37,636 nucleotides of DNA from CAILLO01 sp964579735 (GCA_964579735.1 CAZOHH010000014.1:1-37636), one strand, 5' to 3'. Shown: positions 1 to 9,291, counted from the first letter of the stretch. Notes: generated by a model not told the origin, from the sequence alone. Numbers and translations are program-made.

Positions 1-1
1 T

Positions 2-64
2 TATAGCATCGGAAAACGGCGAAAGGGGTACCGCGACATTGTCCTTGACCTGACTCTGCGCTAG
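2..64 (+). CDS. Possible 3' end of an upstream gene (partial)
   Basis: One frame is open from base 2 to a TAG at 62-64 and would encode about 20 residues rich in Arg and Lys. This could be the C-terminal tail of a gene that starts outside the window. A second frame is also open, to a TGA at 51-53, so the choice is uncertain. If the first reading is right, the promoter proposed at 39-67 lies inside this coding tail. No function can be assigned. Confidence 0.25.
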   Translation, partial: YSIGKRRKGYRDIVLDLTLR

Positions 65-67
65 AAT
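39..67 (+). promoter_or_regulatory. Sigma-70-like promoter for the first glycosyltransferase
   Basis: TTGTCC at 39-44 is followed, after exactly 17 bases, by TAGAAT at 62-67. Transcription would begin near 74, leaving a leader of about 35 bases before the ATG at 109. The GGAGG ribosome site at 100-104 sits within that leader. Both hexamers match the consensus at four of six positions or better. Confidence 0.45.
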
Positions 68-108
68 GGAGGTCGGAGAACGCACTCATAGGTGCTTCTG
101 GAGGTTGA

Positions 109-885
109 ATGAAGATAGGTGCCGTCGTCTTGAACTACGAGACCTACGAGGAGACGTTTGCCTGCGTAAAGAGCCTTCTTCTTCAGTCCCACCCCGACTT
201 CGAAGTCGTCGTCGTCGACAACGGCTCCACCAATGATTCGGTCGAGCGGTTGAAGGAGCGGTTCGCAGGGTGCGGACGGGTCTCCGTTCTGGCGTGCTCG
301 GAGAACGTCGGGTTCGCCAGAGGCAACAACGTCGGCATACGACACGCGCGCGGCAAGCTGCGCTGCGACTGCGTCTTCGTGGTGAACAGCGACGTCGTCG
401 TCGACCGGGAGGTGTTCTCCCAGATTGCGACGGGAGTCTACGTCGGGGAGCGGATCGGAGTCGCTTCTCCGACGGTGCACCGGCCGGACGGGTCCGAGGA
501 GCGGGCCTTGTACGACCCCTGGGGGACGTTCGAACGACTCGTCATGGGGCATGTCTCGCGGGAGGAGGAAGGCCGTTGTTTTCCTCTCCACGGCTGCGCG
601 TTCTTCCTGATGCCGGATTTCTTTCTTTACTACGACCAGTTGTATCCGTTGACCTTCCTATACTGGGAGGAGTCGAACCTGATCCGGTACCTCAAGCGGG
701 CGAAACTCAAGTCCATTCTGGTCGAGACATCGCCTGTGATGCACAAGAAAGCGCAGACGACGCGAGCGCTTTTCGGCGAAGGCAGGTATCGGATTCGGCG
801 CTGGCGGCACATCCTGCGCAGCATGGCGGTATCCCTTCCGCTGTTGTTCCTGGACGCCGGACGGATCCGGGAGCGGTACAGCTAG
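109..885 (+). CDS. Family 2 glycosyltransferase, rhamnosyltransferase-like
   Basis: The 258-residue protein is a GT-A fold glycosyltransferase of family GT2, resembling WbbL/rhamnosyltransferase-type enzymes. It starts with the hydrophobic strand IGAVVLNYETYE, then VVVDNGSTNDS (nucleotide-binding Asp), the NVGFARGNNVGIRHA motif, and NSDVVVD as the metal-binding DxD-like site. An HGCAFFLM segment matches the acceptor-side motif of this family. GGAGG at 100-104 lies 4 bases before the ATG. No transmembrane segment is obvious apart from a short hydrophobic stretch near the C-terminus. It is separated from the main polysaccharide locus by the VanZ and c-di-GMP genes, so its partner pathway is unclear. 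Sugar specificity cannot be read from sequence. Confidence 0.85.
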   Translation: MKIGAVVLNYETYEETFACVKSLLLQSHPDFEVVVVDNGSTNDSVERLKERFAGCGRVSVLACSENVGFARGNNVGIRHARGKLRCDCVFVVNSDVVVDREVFSQIATGVYVGERIGVASPTVHRPDGSEERALYDPWGTFERLVMGHVSREEEGRCFPLHGCAFFLMPDFFLYYDQLYPLTFLYWEESNLIRYLKRAKLKSILVETSPVMHKKAQTTRALFGEGRYRIRRWRHILRSMAVSLPLLFLDAGRIRERYS

Positions 886-910
886 AAGACCCCTACATGG
901 CCCTTCCCCG

Positions 911-925
911 TGGTAGAATGGGCAC
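911..925 (+). promoter_or_regulatory. Extended -10 promoter directly abutting the VanZ-family ATG (leaderless mRNA)
   Basis: TGG followed by TAGAAT (914-919) forms an extended -10 element. Only six bases (920-925) separate it from the ATG at 926, so the transcription start should fall on or next to the start codon. There is no Shine-Dalgarno sequence and no convincing -35 hexamer. The crcB gene at 37367 has the same arrangement. Confidence 0.5.
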
Positions 926-1441
926 ATGGTTCATTCACCTCGACCTGCTTGGCATGCTCGAGCGCTTAAGTGCCTTCCTGCCGTTCTCTGGGCGGTCTTT
1001 ATTTTCGTCATGTCGTCGCAGAACGCGGTGGTTTCGGACTCCTACAGCCAGGGAATCGTGCGGCCTGTCGTGGTCTTCCTCGCACAGGTGACGGGACTCC
1101 AGGCCTTGTCGCCCGCAGACCCTGGATTCGCGTTCCTCCTCGACGACATCGACTCCGTGTTCCGCGAGGTCATGCACGCGGCTGAATATCTCGTCCTCGG
1201 CGTGCTGGTCGGGATCGGTCTGGGGCGCAGGACCTGGGTCGCGTTCTTTGTCTGCGTCGCGTATTCCTTGTCCGACGAAGTCCACCAACTGTTCGTTCCG
1301 GGACGCGCCTTCCAGCTTCAGGACCTGGCGCTGGATGCGTTGGGCTCGGCTCTCGGCGTCTGGACCGCGAAAACCGCGGCTTCCCGCCGCGACCGACGCG
1401 CGATGGGCGGATCCAAGGTCAGCGAGGGGGCGACCCCGTGA
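926..1441 (+). CDS. VanZ-family membrane protein
   Basis: The 171-residue protein has the VanZ-family layout. The first membrane helix (about residues 16-30) ends in the family's MSSQ motif. The conserved block SDEVHQLFVPGRAFQLQDLA (about residues 114-133) is followed by a last helix beginning DALGSALG. About four membrane helices are predicted by eye. VanZ proteins give low-level teicoplanin resistance in some Gram-positives, but most members have unknown envelope roles, so no resistance function is claimed here. The start at 926 is preferred because the next Met lies after the first helix. Its TGA overlaps the GTG start of the next gene (GTGA at 1438-1441), so the two are translationally coupled. 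Confidence 0.85.
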   Translation: MVHSPRPAWHARALKCLPAVLWAVFIFVMSSQNAVVSDSYSQGIVRPVVVFLAQVTGLQALSPADPGFAFLLDDIDSVFREVMHAAEYLVLGVLVGIGLGRRTWVAFFVCVAYSLSDEVHQLFVPGRAFQLQDLALDALGSALGVWTAKTAASRRDRRAMGGSKVSEGATP

Positions 1442-4400
1442 TCTACAATGAGACGGCGGAATATGTCGCGCTCCTGACCATGAGCATCCTTGCGTTCTAT
1501 GCCAGGGGCGACAACTTCGTCCCGACGCTGAAGGACCGGATCTTCCGCTGGTGCCTCTACACGGGCGTGCTATCGACTTCCTTTTCACTCCTCAGTCTGC
1601 TCCTGATCCAAGAGAAGTCCATGGTCTCCGTTCCCGTCGATTTCGCCGTCCAGATCCTGTACTATTTTTCAATCCCAGCCATGATGGTGCTGTTCTCGCA
1701 CTACATCATCGCCGTCCTCTGGGAGGGCGACCCCCGCATGCGCGCCATGATGCTCGTCGTCACCCTTCCTCTCGTCATCTATGTCCCTCTTACCCTGTCC
1801 ACGATCTGGACGGGCTGGATCTTCAGGATCCTGGAGGATGGCTCGTACACGGAAGGTCCGGGTATCTGGCTCGGGTATGCGGTCGTATACCTCTATGTGT
1901 TCGGGATGTACGCGATGGTCCTGGTCCACCGGAAGAAGACGCCCCGATCCCTGCGTCTCATATTGCTGTCCTTTCCGACGCTGCTCCTCGTGCTCGCCTT
2001 CGTCCAGCAGATGATCCCCACCGTGATCCTCTCCGGAGCGGCCGCCATGGCCGCGCTTCTGACGATATACCTCTATCTGCAGAACAAGAGGATCCTCGTC
2101 GACGAGCTGACGGACCTGCAGAACCGCAAGGCGTTCTCGCGGATCCTGGAGCTCGAACTTCGCCGCCGGTCGAGATTCCATCTCGTCGTCCTGAGCCTGG
2201 ACGATTTCAAGGAAGTGAACGACCGTTTCAGCGAGAGCGTCGGTGATGCCATACTGAAGGAAATCGCGGCGTTCCTCGGCACGCTGACCCCGATCCGCAA
2301 CCTCTTCCGCTGGAACGGCGACGAGTTCGTGCTGGTCCTGCACGAACAGGACGAGACCCGGTGGAACGTCGAAGGGCTCGTCGAGACCTTGCGTGCACGG
2401 TTCGACCGGCCCTGGGCGGTCAGAGGACCGAATCCCCTCCTATCGGTCAGCATCGCGACGGTGGGGGTGCCGGGCCAGGCCGCCACGGCCCAGGACGTCG
2501 TCGCCCAGCTGGAGTACTGCGTCAACGTGTCGAAGCGCTCCGGCAAGGGCAAAACGGTCTTCGCCACGGCGGAAACCGCCGCGAAACTGCGCCGGCGCAA
2601 CAGCGTGCTCTCCATTCTCCGTCGGACCGTCGCCTCCGATGCGTTCGACGTCCACTTCCAGCCCATATACTCCGTCGCGAAGAGCCGATTCACCCTCGCA
2701 GAGGCCCTGATGCGCCTGAACGACGCGGATCTCGGTACGGTGTCCCCCGCCGAGTTCATCCCACTGGCCGAGGAGGTCGGGCTTCTCGCCGAGATGGACT
2801 ACCAGATGCTGGACAAGGTGTGCCGATATATCCGGAGACTCCAGGACGAAGGCGTCGACTTCGACGGGATCTCCATCAATTTCTCTCCCCTCAAGACCCA
2901 TCAGGGCGGGCTCGTCGAATTCGTGACGGAAACGGTGCGACGAAACGGCGTGGACCCGCGATACCTGATTTTCGAACTCACCGAACGCAGTTTCGTCGAC
3001 CATTACGACCAGATGAAGACATTGATGCGGGAACTGAATGTGCTGGGATTTCGCTTCGCACTCGACGATTTCGGAACGGGATACTCGAACCTGGCCAGCG
3101 TCGTCGGACTGGACTTCCAGTACATCAAGCTCGACAAGAGCCTTCTTGCGACCACTCCCGGCAGCGACCGCAGCTTCACGTTGATCGCCGCGCTGTCGGA
3201 GGCGTTCTCCGAAGTGGGTTCCCGGCTCCTCATCGAGGGCGTGGAGACGCAGAAGGAGTTCGATCTGGTCGACCGGGTCCGCGGGGACTATGTCCAGGGA
3301 TACCTCTGCGCGCGTCCGATGCCGGCCGACGAGGCGCTGCGCCTGCTATCGGACCGTGCTCCGTACGTCGCTTGCGCGGTGCACACGGACGAGCAGCCTG
3401 CGAAATCCAGGAACGTCGGGGTGTCGAGCATCGCCCAGCGATATCGCGCCATCTTCGAGAAGGCCGCGGAGGCGATCGTCGTCATCCAGGATGCCGTGAT
3501 CCAGCTGGCGAACCCTGAGATCTCGTCCCTCACGGGCTACACCGTGGAGGAATTGCTTCGAACCAGCATCCTGGACTATATCGTTCCCGAAGATCATGCG
3601 AAGACCGCCGAATACATCCGCATGTGGAACGAAGGCGAACCCACCTCCAATGCCTATGAACTGAGAATCCTGGCGCGGGACGGCACGATCCACCATGTAG
3701 ACGTCCGCGGCACCCGCATCGAATGGGAGGGGGCGCCCGCCACGCTGCATCTCCTCCAGGACGTCACGGCGCACAAGCGGGTCGAGGAGGAGCTCCGCGT
3801 GATCGAGGAGCGCTACCTGACCTTGACGGAGACGACGTCGGACTGCCTCTGGGTGCTGGATTTCGAGTCCTTCCATTTCACCTACATCAGCCCCTCCATC
3901 CTGCAGCTGCGCGGCTTCACCCCTGAAGAAGTCATGGCGCAGCCCCTGAAAGAGTGGATGACGCCGGAAAGCCAGCGGATGATGAAGGAACTCATCGCGC
4001 AGAAGCTCCCTGAGTTCCTTGCGGACCCGAGTTCGGATGTCGGCGGCATCTTCGAATTGCAGCAGCCCCATAAGGACGGCTCTCTGGTCTGGGTCGAGAT
4101 CTCCTCGAAATTCCGGATCAGCCCGCAGGGAAAGGTCGAGATCGTGGGCGTGAGTCGGAACATCAACGAGCGGAAGAAGGCGGAGAAGGATATCGTATTC
4201 CTGAGCTCGCATGATGCACTGACCGGTGTATACAACCGATACTATCTGGAAGATCATCTGCTCGGGGAGATGGAGCGTTCCGACCGCTATGGCGAGCCGC
4301 TTTCCATGGTCCTGTTCGATCTGGACCTCTTCAAGAGCGTGAACGATCGATTCGGTCATCTGGTCGGTGACGAAGTCCTGACGCAGATTTCCCGGACCGT

Positions 4401-5133
4401 ATCCCATGTCCTGCGGGAGAACGACCTCCTATCCCGCATCGGAGGCGAGGAGTTCGTCGTCGTGATGCCGGGGACCGATTCTGCAGGCGCGAAAGTGGTC
4501 GCGGAGAAGATCCTACGAGCCCTCTCAGGTTCAGCTCACGCGGTGGCAGGCGTCGTGACGGCGAGTTTCGGCGTGGCGGAACGCCTGAAGGTCGAGTCCT
4601 TCAAGAGTTGGTTCAAGCGATTGGACGACGCGCTTTTCCTTGCCAAGGAGCGGGGACGGAACACCGTCGTCAGTTTCGAGGAGGAGGGGCGCTGGCCCAT
4701 CCTGTCCGTCCAGCTCGAGTGGCGCCCGGAGTGGGAATGCGGAGATGCGACCATCGACGCTCAGCACCAGAAGCTCATCGCTCTGTCCGAAAGATTGATC
4801 CACCAGCTCCTGAAGGACGTCGCGGACCCGATCGTCAGGGGCATGCTGGACGAACTGATCGACCGGGCGGTCGAACACTTCACCGACGAGGAGTCGCTCC
4901 AGACGCGGATCGGATACCCCGACCGACAGCGGCACGCACAGGCCCACGCCGTGTTGACCGCCAAGGCGCTGCACCTTCGAACGCTCTTCAACCAGGGCGA
5001 CCTCACGAGTTCGGCTTTCTTCTCCTTCGTCATAGACGACTTCGTGGTGAACCACCTCGCGACCGAGGATACGAGGTTCTTCCCCTTCGTGAAGGCTGCG
5101 GGGGAAAAGGGTGATTCGAGCCATTCGAACTGA
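1438..5133 (+). CDS. Multidomain c-di-GMP enzyme: 7TM-GGDEF-EAL-PAS-PAS-GGDEF-haemerythrin
   Basis: The protein has 1231 residues. About seven membrane helices occupy residues 1-215. The first GGDEF domain (about 218-380) has NGDEF at 293-297 and no RxxD inhibition site, so it is probably inactive or a GTP-binding regulator. An EAL phosphodiesterase domain (about 395-645) keeps EAL at 422-424, ELTE, DDFGTG at 543 and KLDKS, and looks active. Two PAS domains follow (about 665-785 and 790-920). The second GGDEF domain has GGEEF at 1002-1006 preceded by the I-site REND, and looks active. A haemerythrin domain (about 1095-1220) has the complete di-iron ligand set: DAQH, HFTDE, HAQAH and HLATED. 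It should both make and break c-di-GMP under oxygen or redox control at the membrane. The GTG start overlaps the VanZ-family stop, behind a GAGGGGG site. Confidence 0.93.
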   Translation: MIYNETAEYVALLTMSILAFYARGDNFVPTLKDRIFRWCLYTGVLSTSFSLLSLLLIQEKSMVSVPVDFAVQILYYFSIPAMMVLFSHYIIAVLWEGDPRMRAMMLVVTLPLVIYVPLTLSTIWTGWIFRILEDGSYTEGPGIWLGYAVVYLYVFGMYAMVLVHRKKTPRSLRLILLSFPTLLLVLAFVQQMIPTVILSGAAAMAALLTIYLYLQNKRILVDELTDLQNRKAFSRILELELRRRSRFHLVVLSLDDFKEVNDRFSESVGDAILKEIAAFLGTLTPIRNLFRWNGDEFVLVLHEQDETRWNVEGLVETLRARFDRPWAVRGPNPLLSVSIATVGVPGQAATAQDVVAQLEYCVNVSKRSGKGKTVFATAETAAKLRRRNSVLSILRRTVASDAFDVHFQPIYSVAKSRFTLAEALMRLNDADLGTVSPAEFIPLAEEVGLLAEMDYQMLDKVCRYIRRLQDEGVDFDGISINFSPLKTHQGGLVEFVTETVRRNGVDPRYLIFELTERSFVDHYDQMKTLMRELNVLGFRFALDDFGTGYSNLASVVGLDFQYIKLDKSLLATTPGSDRSFTLIAALSEAFSEVGSRLLIEGVETQKEFDLVDRVRGDYVQGYLCARPMPADEALRLLSDRAPYVACAVHTDEQPAKSRNVGVSSIAQRYRAIFEKAAEAIVVIQDAVIQLANPEISSLTGYTVEELLRTSILDYIVPEDHAKTAEYIRMWNEGEPTSNAYELRILARDGTIHHVDVRGTRIEWEGAPATLHLLQDVTAHKRVEEELRVIEERYLTLTETTSDCLWVLDFESFHFTYISPSILQLRGFTPEEVMAQPLKEWMTPESQRMMKELIAQKLPEFLADPSSDVGGIFELQQPHKDGSLVWVEISSKFRISPQGKVEIVGVSRNINERKKAEKDIVFLSSHDALTGVYNRYYLEDHLLGEMERSDRYGEPLSMVLFDLDLFKSVNDRFGHLVGDEVLTQISRTVSHVLRENDLLSRIGGEEFVVVMPGTDSAGAKVVAEKILRALSGSAHAVAGVVTASFGVAERLKVESFKSWFKRLDDALFLAKERGRNTVVSFEEEGRWPILSVQLEWRPEWECGDATIDAQHQKLIALSERLIHQLLKDVADPIVRGMLDELIDRAVEHFTDEESLQTRIGYPDRQRHAQAHAVLTAKALHLRTLFNQGDLTSSAFFSFVIDDFVVNHLATEDTRFFPFVKAAGEKGDSSHSN

Positions 5134-5144
5134 GGAGGCTGGTC

Positions 5145-6386
5145 TTGACTGATGATGCATGTCCGCAAAGGAAACTGTTGATCGTCAGCGAGAAGTTCCA
5201 TCCCAGCCAGATGACGGACTCGCTTCTCATGATGCAGCTCTCGGAGGATCTGGTCCGCATGGGCCGACCCGTCACGGTGCTGACTTCCCGGCTGTGGGAG
5301 GGGAGATCCCGCCTGCCGGCCCGGGAGTGTTGGAACGGCGTGGAGATCAAAAGGATCCGAAGCCTCGTCCTGCCCGGTGGTTCGACCGCGGTCAAGATCT
5401 GCAATCGAATGCTTCTGATGCTGGCCAGCTTCTTCTACTTGCCCGAATTCCGCCGGCACGGTATCGTCATGTGCCTCTCGACGCCACCACTGTTCCCCTA
5501 CCTGGGGGCACTGGCTCGGAAACGGCGCGGACCGCGCTTCGTGTTCCTGCTCTACGACCTGTATCCGGAGGTGGCGGTCCTCATGGAGCTGACCCGGGAG
5601 AAGAGCCTGTCCTTCCGGCTCCTCGACAGGATCTACCGCACGGTCTTCCGGAAAGCGGACCGGGTGGTCTGCCTCGGACGCGACGTTCAGGGCTATCTCG
5701 CGGAGACCAAGGGCGTCGGACCCGACCGCGCCGTGCTGATCCCCAACTGGGCCGACCCGAGGAAGGTCGTATCGACCGAGCCGCGGCACGTGTTCCGCAG
5801 GGAACATGGGCTCGTGGGAAAGTTGATGCTCGTCTATTCCGGCAACATGGGTCTTTTCCATGACTTCGATACCCTGCTCGACGCGGCCGGGGTCCTCCAG
5901 GCGGAAGGCGTCGACGACATCGTCTTCGTCCTCGTCGGACGAGGCGACCAACGGGCGCGGGTCCAGAAGCTCCAGGGGGAACGCGGTCTTCGCAACGTGG
6001 TACTCGGGGAATTCCTGCCCGAGGCCGACCACTACGACCTCCTGGCGTCTGCCGACCTGCTGCTTTCAACGCTCAAGCCGGGTGCCGGTCGCTTCAGCGT
6101 GCCAAGCAAGACCTACCCCTATCTCATTTCGGGAAAGCCTGTGGTGGCGATCATGGACCGCTCGGCCGAAATCGCCATGACGCTGGACGAAGAGGGGGTC
6201 GGCTACACGATCGAACCCGGCCGGCACGACGAACTCGTCGCTCTGCTGCACCAGATCCGACGGCATCCGGAACAGTTGGCCGTGATGGGTGCAAGGGCCA
6301 GGGAAGCCGGACTTCGCCGATTCTCGCGCGAAATCGTGACGCTTCAGTATGAAGAGATGTTCCGGACCCTGGACGGGATCGGGTGA
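5145..6386 (+). CDS. Family 4 glycosyltransferase, first gene of the polysaccharide locus
   Basis: The 413-residue protein has two Rossmann-like halves of a GT-B enzyme, most like WbuB/WcaI-type GT4 transferases. The N-terminal half binds the acceptor. The C-terminal half begins near residue 230 with a YSGNMGLFHDFDTLLDA motif and ends with the donor-binding region GRFSVPSKTYPYLISGKPVV. No signal peptide is present, so it acts at the cytoplasmic membrane face. The TTG start at 5145 is chosen because GAGGAGG (5133-5139) sits 5 bases upstream and no ATG in frame has a better site. It begins 11 bases after the c-di-GMP gene stops and ends 12 bases before the fucose gene, so co-transcription with both is likely. 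Confidence 0.82.
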   Translation: MTDDACPQRKLLIVSEKFHPSQMTDSLLMMQLSEDLVRMGRPVTVLTSRLWEGRSRLPARECWNGVEIKRIRSLVLPGGSTAVKICNRMLLMLASFFYLPEFRRHGIVMCLSTPPLFPYLGALARKRRGPRFVFLLYDLYPEVAVLMELTREKSLSFRLLDRIYRTVFRKADRVVCLGRDVQGYLAETKGVGPDRAVLIPNWADPRKVVSTEPRHVFRREHGLVGKLMLVYSGNMGLFHDFDTLLDAAGVLQAEGVDDIVFVLVGRGDQRARVQKLQGERGLRNVVLGEFLPEADHYDLLASADLLLSTLKPGAGRFSVPSKTYPYLISGKPVVAIMDRSAEIAMTLDEEGVGYTIEPGRHDELVALLHQIRRHPEQLAVMGARAREAGLRRFSREIVTLQYEEMFRTLDGIG

Positions 6387-6398
6387 GAGGCGGATTCG

Positions 6399-9287
6399 AT
6401 GGATAGTCATAAGGACCTGTTTCTGCAGCAGAGCTACCAGGATACCAACGAGGCGTATTTCGGGTCGCTTCGCGGGCGGACGGCCCCATTCTGGGACTCG
6501 GTCATCGTCACCGCGTCCAACGAGGCGCAGGCGGAAGCCTTCCGGTCACAGATCCAATACCGCCTGAAGCATGGGATGCTGCCCGCTGGAGCCCACTATG
6601 CGGTCCTGCCCGATCCGGAGGACCATCGCGTCGGGAGTGGAGGAGCGACCCTGAACGTGCTGCGCCACCTCCGCGAAGTGGCGGGAACCAAGGACTGCTT
6701 CGCTGGACGACGCGTCCTCGTGATCCATTCCGGAGGGGACAGCAAGCGCGTCCCGCAGTATTCCGTCAGCGGAAAGCTCTTCTCGCCGGTACCGCGGCTG
6801 CTGCCGAATGGCAGACGGTCGACGCTTTTCGACGAGCTGGTCGTGGCTACCGCAGGGCTCCCCGCACGGATCAAGGACGGCATGCTGGTGCTCTCAGGAG
6901 ATGTCCTTCTGCTTTTCAACCCCCTGCAGATCGACTTCCACCAGGAGGGCGCGGCAGCCCTGTCCATCAGCGAGACCGCGGAGACCGGGCGGAACCATGG
7001 GGTGTTCCTGAAGGACGAACGAGGAGACGTCGGACTGTTCCTGCACAAGATTCCCGTCGCGGACCTGGCTCGCGCCGGAGCCGTCGACTCGAAAGGTCGT
7101 GTCGCCATCGACACCGGGGCCGTGCTCTTCGACAGCACGCTGCTCGATGCCCTGTTCGGGCTCATCGCCACGCACGGTGAGGTCGATCCGGACAAGTTCG
7201 CGGCCTTCGTCAACGAGGAGGTGCGCCTCAGCTTCTACGGCGATTTCCTGTATCCGCTGGCCAGCCGAGCGACACTCGACGATTACCTGCTGGAAAAGCC
7301 GGAAGGGGAGCCTTCGGAAGCCCTGCGGACATGCCGAAGGGCGGTCTGGGAAGCGGTGAATCGATTCCACATGAAGCTGATCGGATTGGCGCCTGCCGCC
7401 TTCATCCACTTCGGCACGACACGGGAACTGTTGTATCTGGTCGCACGGGAGATCGACGAATACGTCCATCTCGACTGGTCCCGCCAAGTCGGGACGAACG
7501 GCTCGGCCGACCATTTCGCCGCCAGCGGAAGCTATGTGGACGAGAGGGCCGTCGTCGGTCGCGGCAGTTATATCGAGGACAGCGAGCTTCTCGAGGGCGT
7601 CGTGGTCGGAGAGGGTTGCGTGGTCTCCGGCGTGCGCCTGCGCGACGTCGAGGTGCCCGCCGGCACCGTTCTCCATGGCCTGCGGTTGAAGGACGGTCGA
7701 TTCGTGGTCCGGAGATACGGCGTCGACGAGAACCCGAAGGAGAACGGCCTCTGGCTCGATCGCCGGTTCCCCTTTGCCGCCACGCTCGAGGAGGCCGGCC
7801 GTGCGACGCTCTCCGGGGACAGGACCGGTCCGTTGACCAGCCTGTTCGAGAGCTTCGAGGAGGCCGACCCTTCTTTCGTGCTTGCCTGGCAGGAATCCAT
7901 GGTGGACCGCGTCCGGGTCGCCTGCATCCTGGAGGCCCTTCGAGGAGGCCGACCCGCGGCGGAGATCGCGACCCCGTTCGCCGTCCTGCCGATTACCCGG
8001 AGGCAGGTCCAGGCGCTGGAACGGCAGGTGGCAGAAGCCGAGCCCGGCCTTCGGATGCGGACTTTCCACCTTCTCTCCCGACTCGTTCCGAAGAGGAAGG
8101 CCCATTACGAGGACCTTGGCTTCGCGGCGATCCGCGATGCGGTGATCGGCTCGGAGAGCGAGAATCCACCCCTTGCGAGAGGCCGCCGGATCGTCGTGCC
8201 TGAGGTCGTCGTCCGGCTTCCTCTGCGGGTCAATTTCGGCGGGCAATGGTCGGATACGCCTCCGTACTGTCTCGAACAAGGGGGCACGGTCCTGAACGTG
8301 GCCGTGACGCTCCATGGGGAACTTCCCGTCGAAGTCCGGCTGCGGCGGATCGAAGAGCGCGAGGTCGTCCTCGAAAGCACCGACAGCGGGGACCGCACCA
8401 CGATCCGCGACCTGGCGGCTCTCCAGGACTGCAGCGACCCCTTCGACCCATTCGGGCTGCACAAGGCCGTTCTGATCGCATGCGGTGTCGTACCGGCCCG
8501 GAAAGGAACGACTCTTGGCGCTCTGCTGGACGCTCTGGGCGGAGGATTCCACCTTTCCACCTGCGTCCATGGAATCCCGCGGGGGTCCGGACTGGGCACG
8601 AGCAGCATCCTGGGTGCCGCATGTGCTCGGGGGATCTTCGAATTCCTGGGAATCCCGGCGGAGAACGATGTCCTGTTTTCCACCGTGCTTGCCATGGAGC
8701 AGATCCTGTCGACCGGCGGCGGCTGGCAGGACCAGGCCGGCGCGCTGACGCCGGGCATCAAGCTGATCACTTCCGCGCCGGGATCGCCGCAGAAGCTCCA
8801 CATCGAGACAGTCGGCCTCCCGACGGGGACTCTCGAGGAACTCGAAAGCCGTTTCTGCCTCATCTACTCCGGACAGCGAAGACTGGCCCGAAATCTTCTT
8901 CGCGAGATCGTCGGCCTCTACCTCGGGTCGGACCCGGCCGTACTCTCGATCCTGCGCGAAAGCCAACGAGTGGCGGCCTTGATGGTCTTCGAACTGGAAA
9001 AGGGCGACGTAGACGGATTCGCCACGCTGATGGACCGGCATTGGGACCTCGTGAAGAAGCTGGATCCAGGAAGCACGAACACCTGCATCGAGCATATCTT
9101 CCTCGCCTGCGAGGACCTTCTGTCCGGCCGGATGATCTGCGGTGCCGGCGGCGGTGGCTTCCTTCAGGTCGTCCTCAAACGGGGGATCTCCCGCGAGGAC
9201 CTGCAGGACCGCTTGAAATCGGTCTTCGCGGATTCCGGGGTGGACGTATGGCCCTGCGAGTTCTATCATGTTACGGAAAGGGTGTGA
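6399..9287 (+). CDS. fkp: Bifunctional L-fucokinase / L-fucose-1-phosphate guanylyltransferase
   Basis: The 962-residue length matches Bacteroides Fkp (about 950) and plant FKGP. The N-terminal half carries the fucose-1-phosphate guanylyltransferase fold with GSGGATLNVLRHL (about residue 79) and HSGGDSKRVPQYS (about 110). The middle contains left-handed-helix-like turns. The C-terminal half is a GHMP kinase with the ATP loop RGSGLGTSSILGAA near residues 727-740 and the terminal motif GAGGGGFLQVV. The predicted path is L-fucose to L-fucose-1-phosphate to GDP-L-fucose, a salvage route in the cytoplasm. No fucose transporter or de novo gmd/fcl pair is visible nearby. A related sugar-kinase/nucleotidyltransferase specificity cannot be excluded. 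It lies between two glycosyltransferases, so the product probably feeds this glycan. Confidence 0.85.
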   Translation: MDSHKDLFLQQSYQDTNEAYFGSLRGRTAPFWDSVIVTASNEAQAEAFRSQIQYRLKHGMLPAGAHYAVLPDPEDHRVGSGGATLNVLRHLREVAGTKDCFAGRRVLVIHSGGDSKRVPQYSVSGKLFSPVPRLLPNGRRSTLFDELVVATAGLPARIKDGMLVLSGDVLLLFNPLQIDFHQEGAAALSISETAETGRNHGVFLKDERGDVGLFLHKIPVADLARAGAVDSKGRVAIDTGAVLFDSTLLDALFGLIATHGEVDPDKFAAFVNEEVRLSFYGDFLYPLASRATLDDYLLEKPEGEPSEALRTCRRAVWEAVNRFHMKLIGLAPAAFIHFGTTRELLYLVAREIDEYVHLDWSRQVGTNGSADHFAASGSYVDERAVVGRGSYIEDSELLEGVVVGEGCVVSGVRLRDVEVPAGTVLHGLRLKDGRFVVRRYGVDENPKENGLWLDRRFPFAATLEEAGRATLSGDRTGPLTSLFESFEEADPSFVLAWQESMVDRVRVACILEALRGGRPAAEIATPFAVLPITRRQVQALERQVAEAEPGLRMRTFHLLSRLVPKRKAHYEDLGFAAIRDAVIGSESENPPLARGRRIVVPEVVVRLPLRVNFGGQWSDTPPYCLEQGGTVLNVAVTLHGELPVEVRLRRIEEREVVLESTDSGDRTTIRDLAALQDCSDPFDPFGLHKAVLIACGVVPARKGTTLGALLDALGGGFHLSTCVHGIPRGSGLGTSSILGAACARGIFEFLGIPAENDVLFSTVLAMEQILSTGGGWQDQAGALTPGIKLITSAPGSPQKLHIETVGLPTGTLEELESRFCLIYSGQRRLARNLLREIVGLYLGSDPAVLSILRESQRVAALMVFELEKGDVDGFATLMDRHWDLVKKLDPGSTNTCIEHIFLACEDLLSGRMICGAGGGGFLQVVLKRGISREDLQDRLKSVFADSGVDVWPCEFYHVTERV

Positions 9288-9291
9288 ACGG

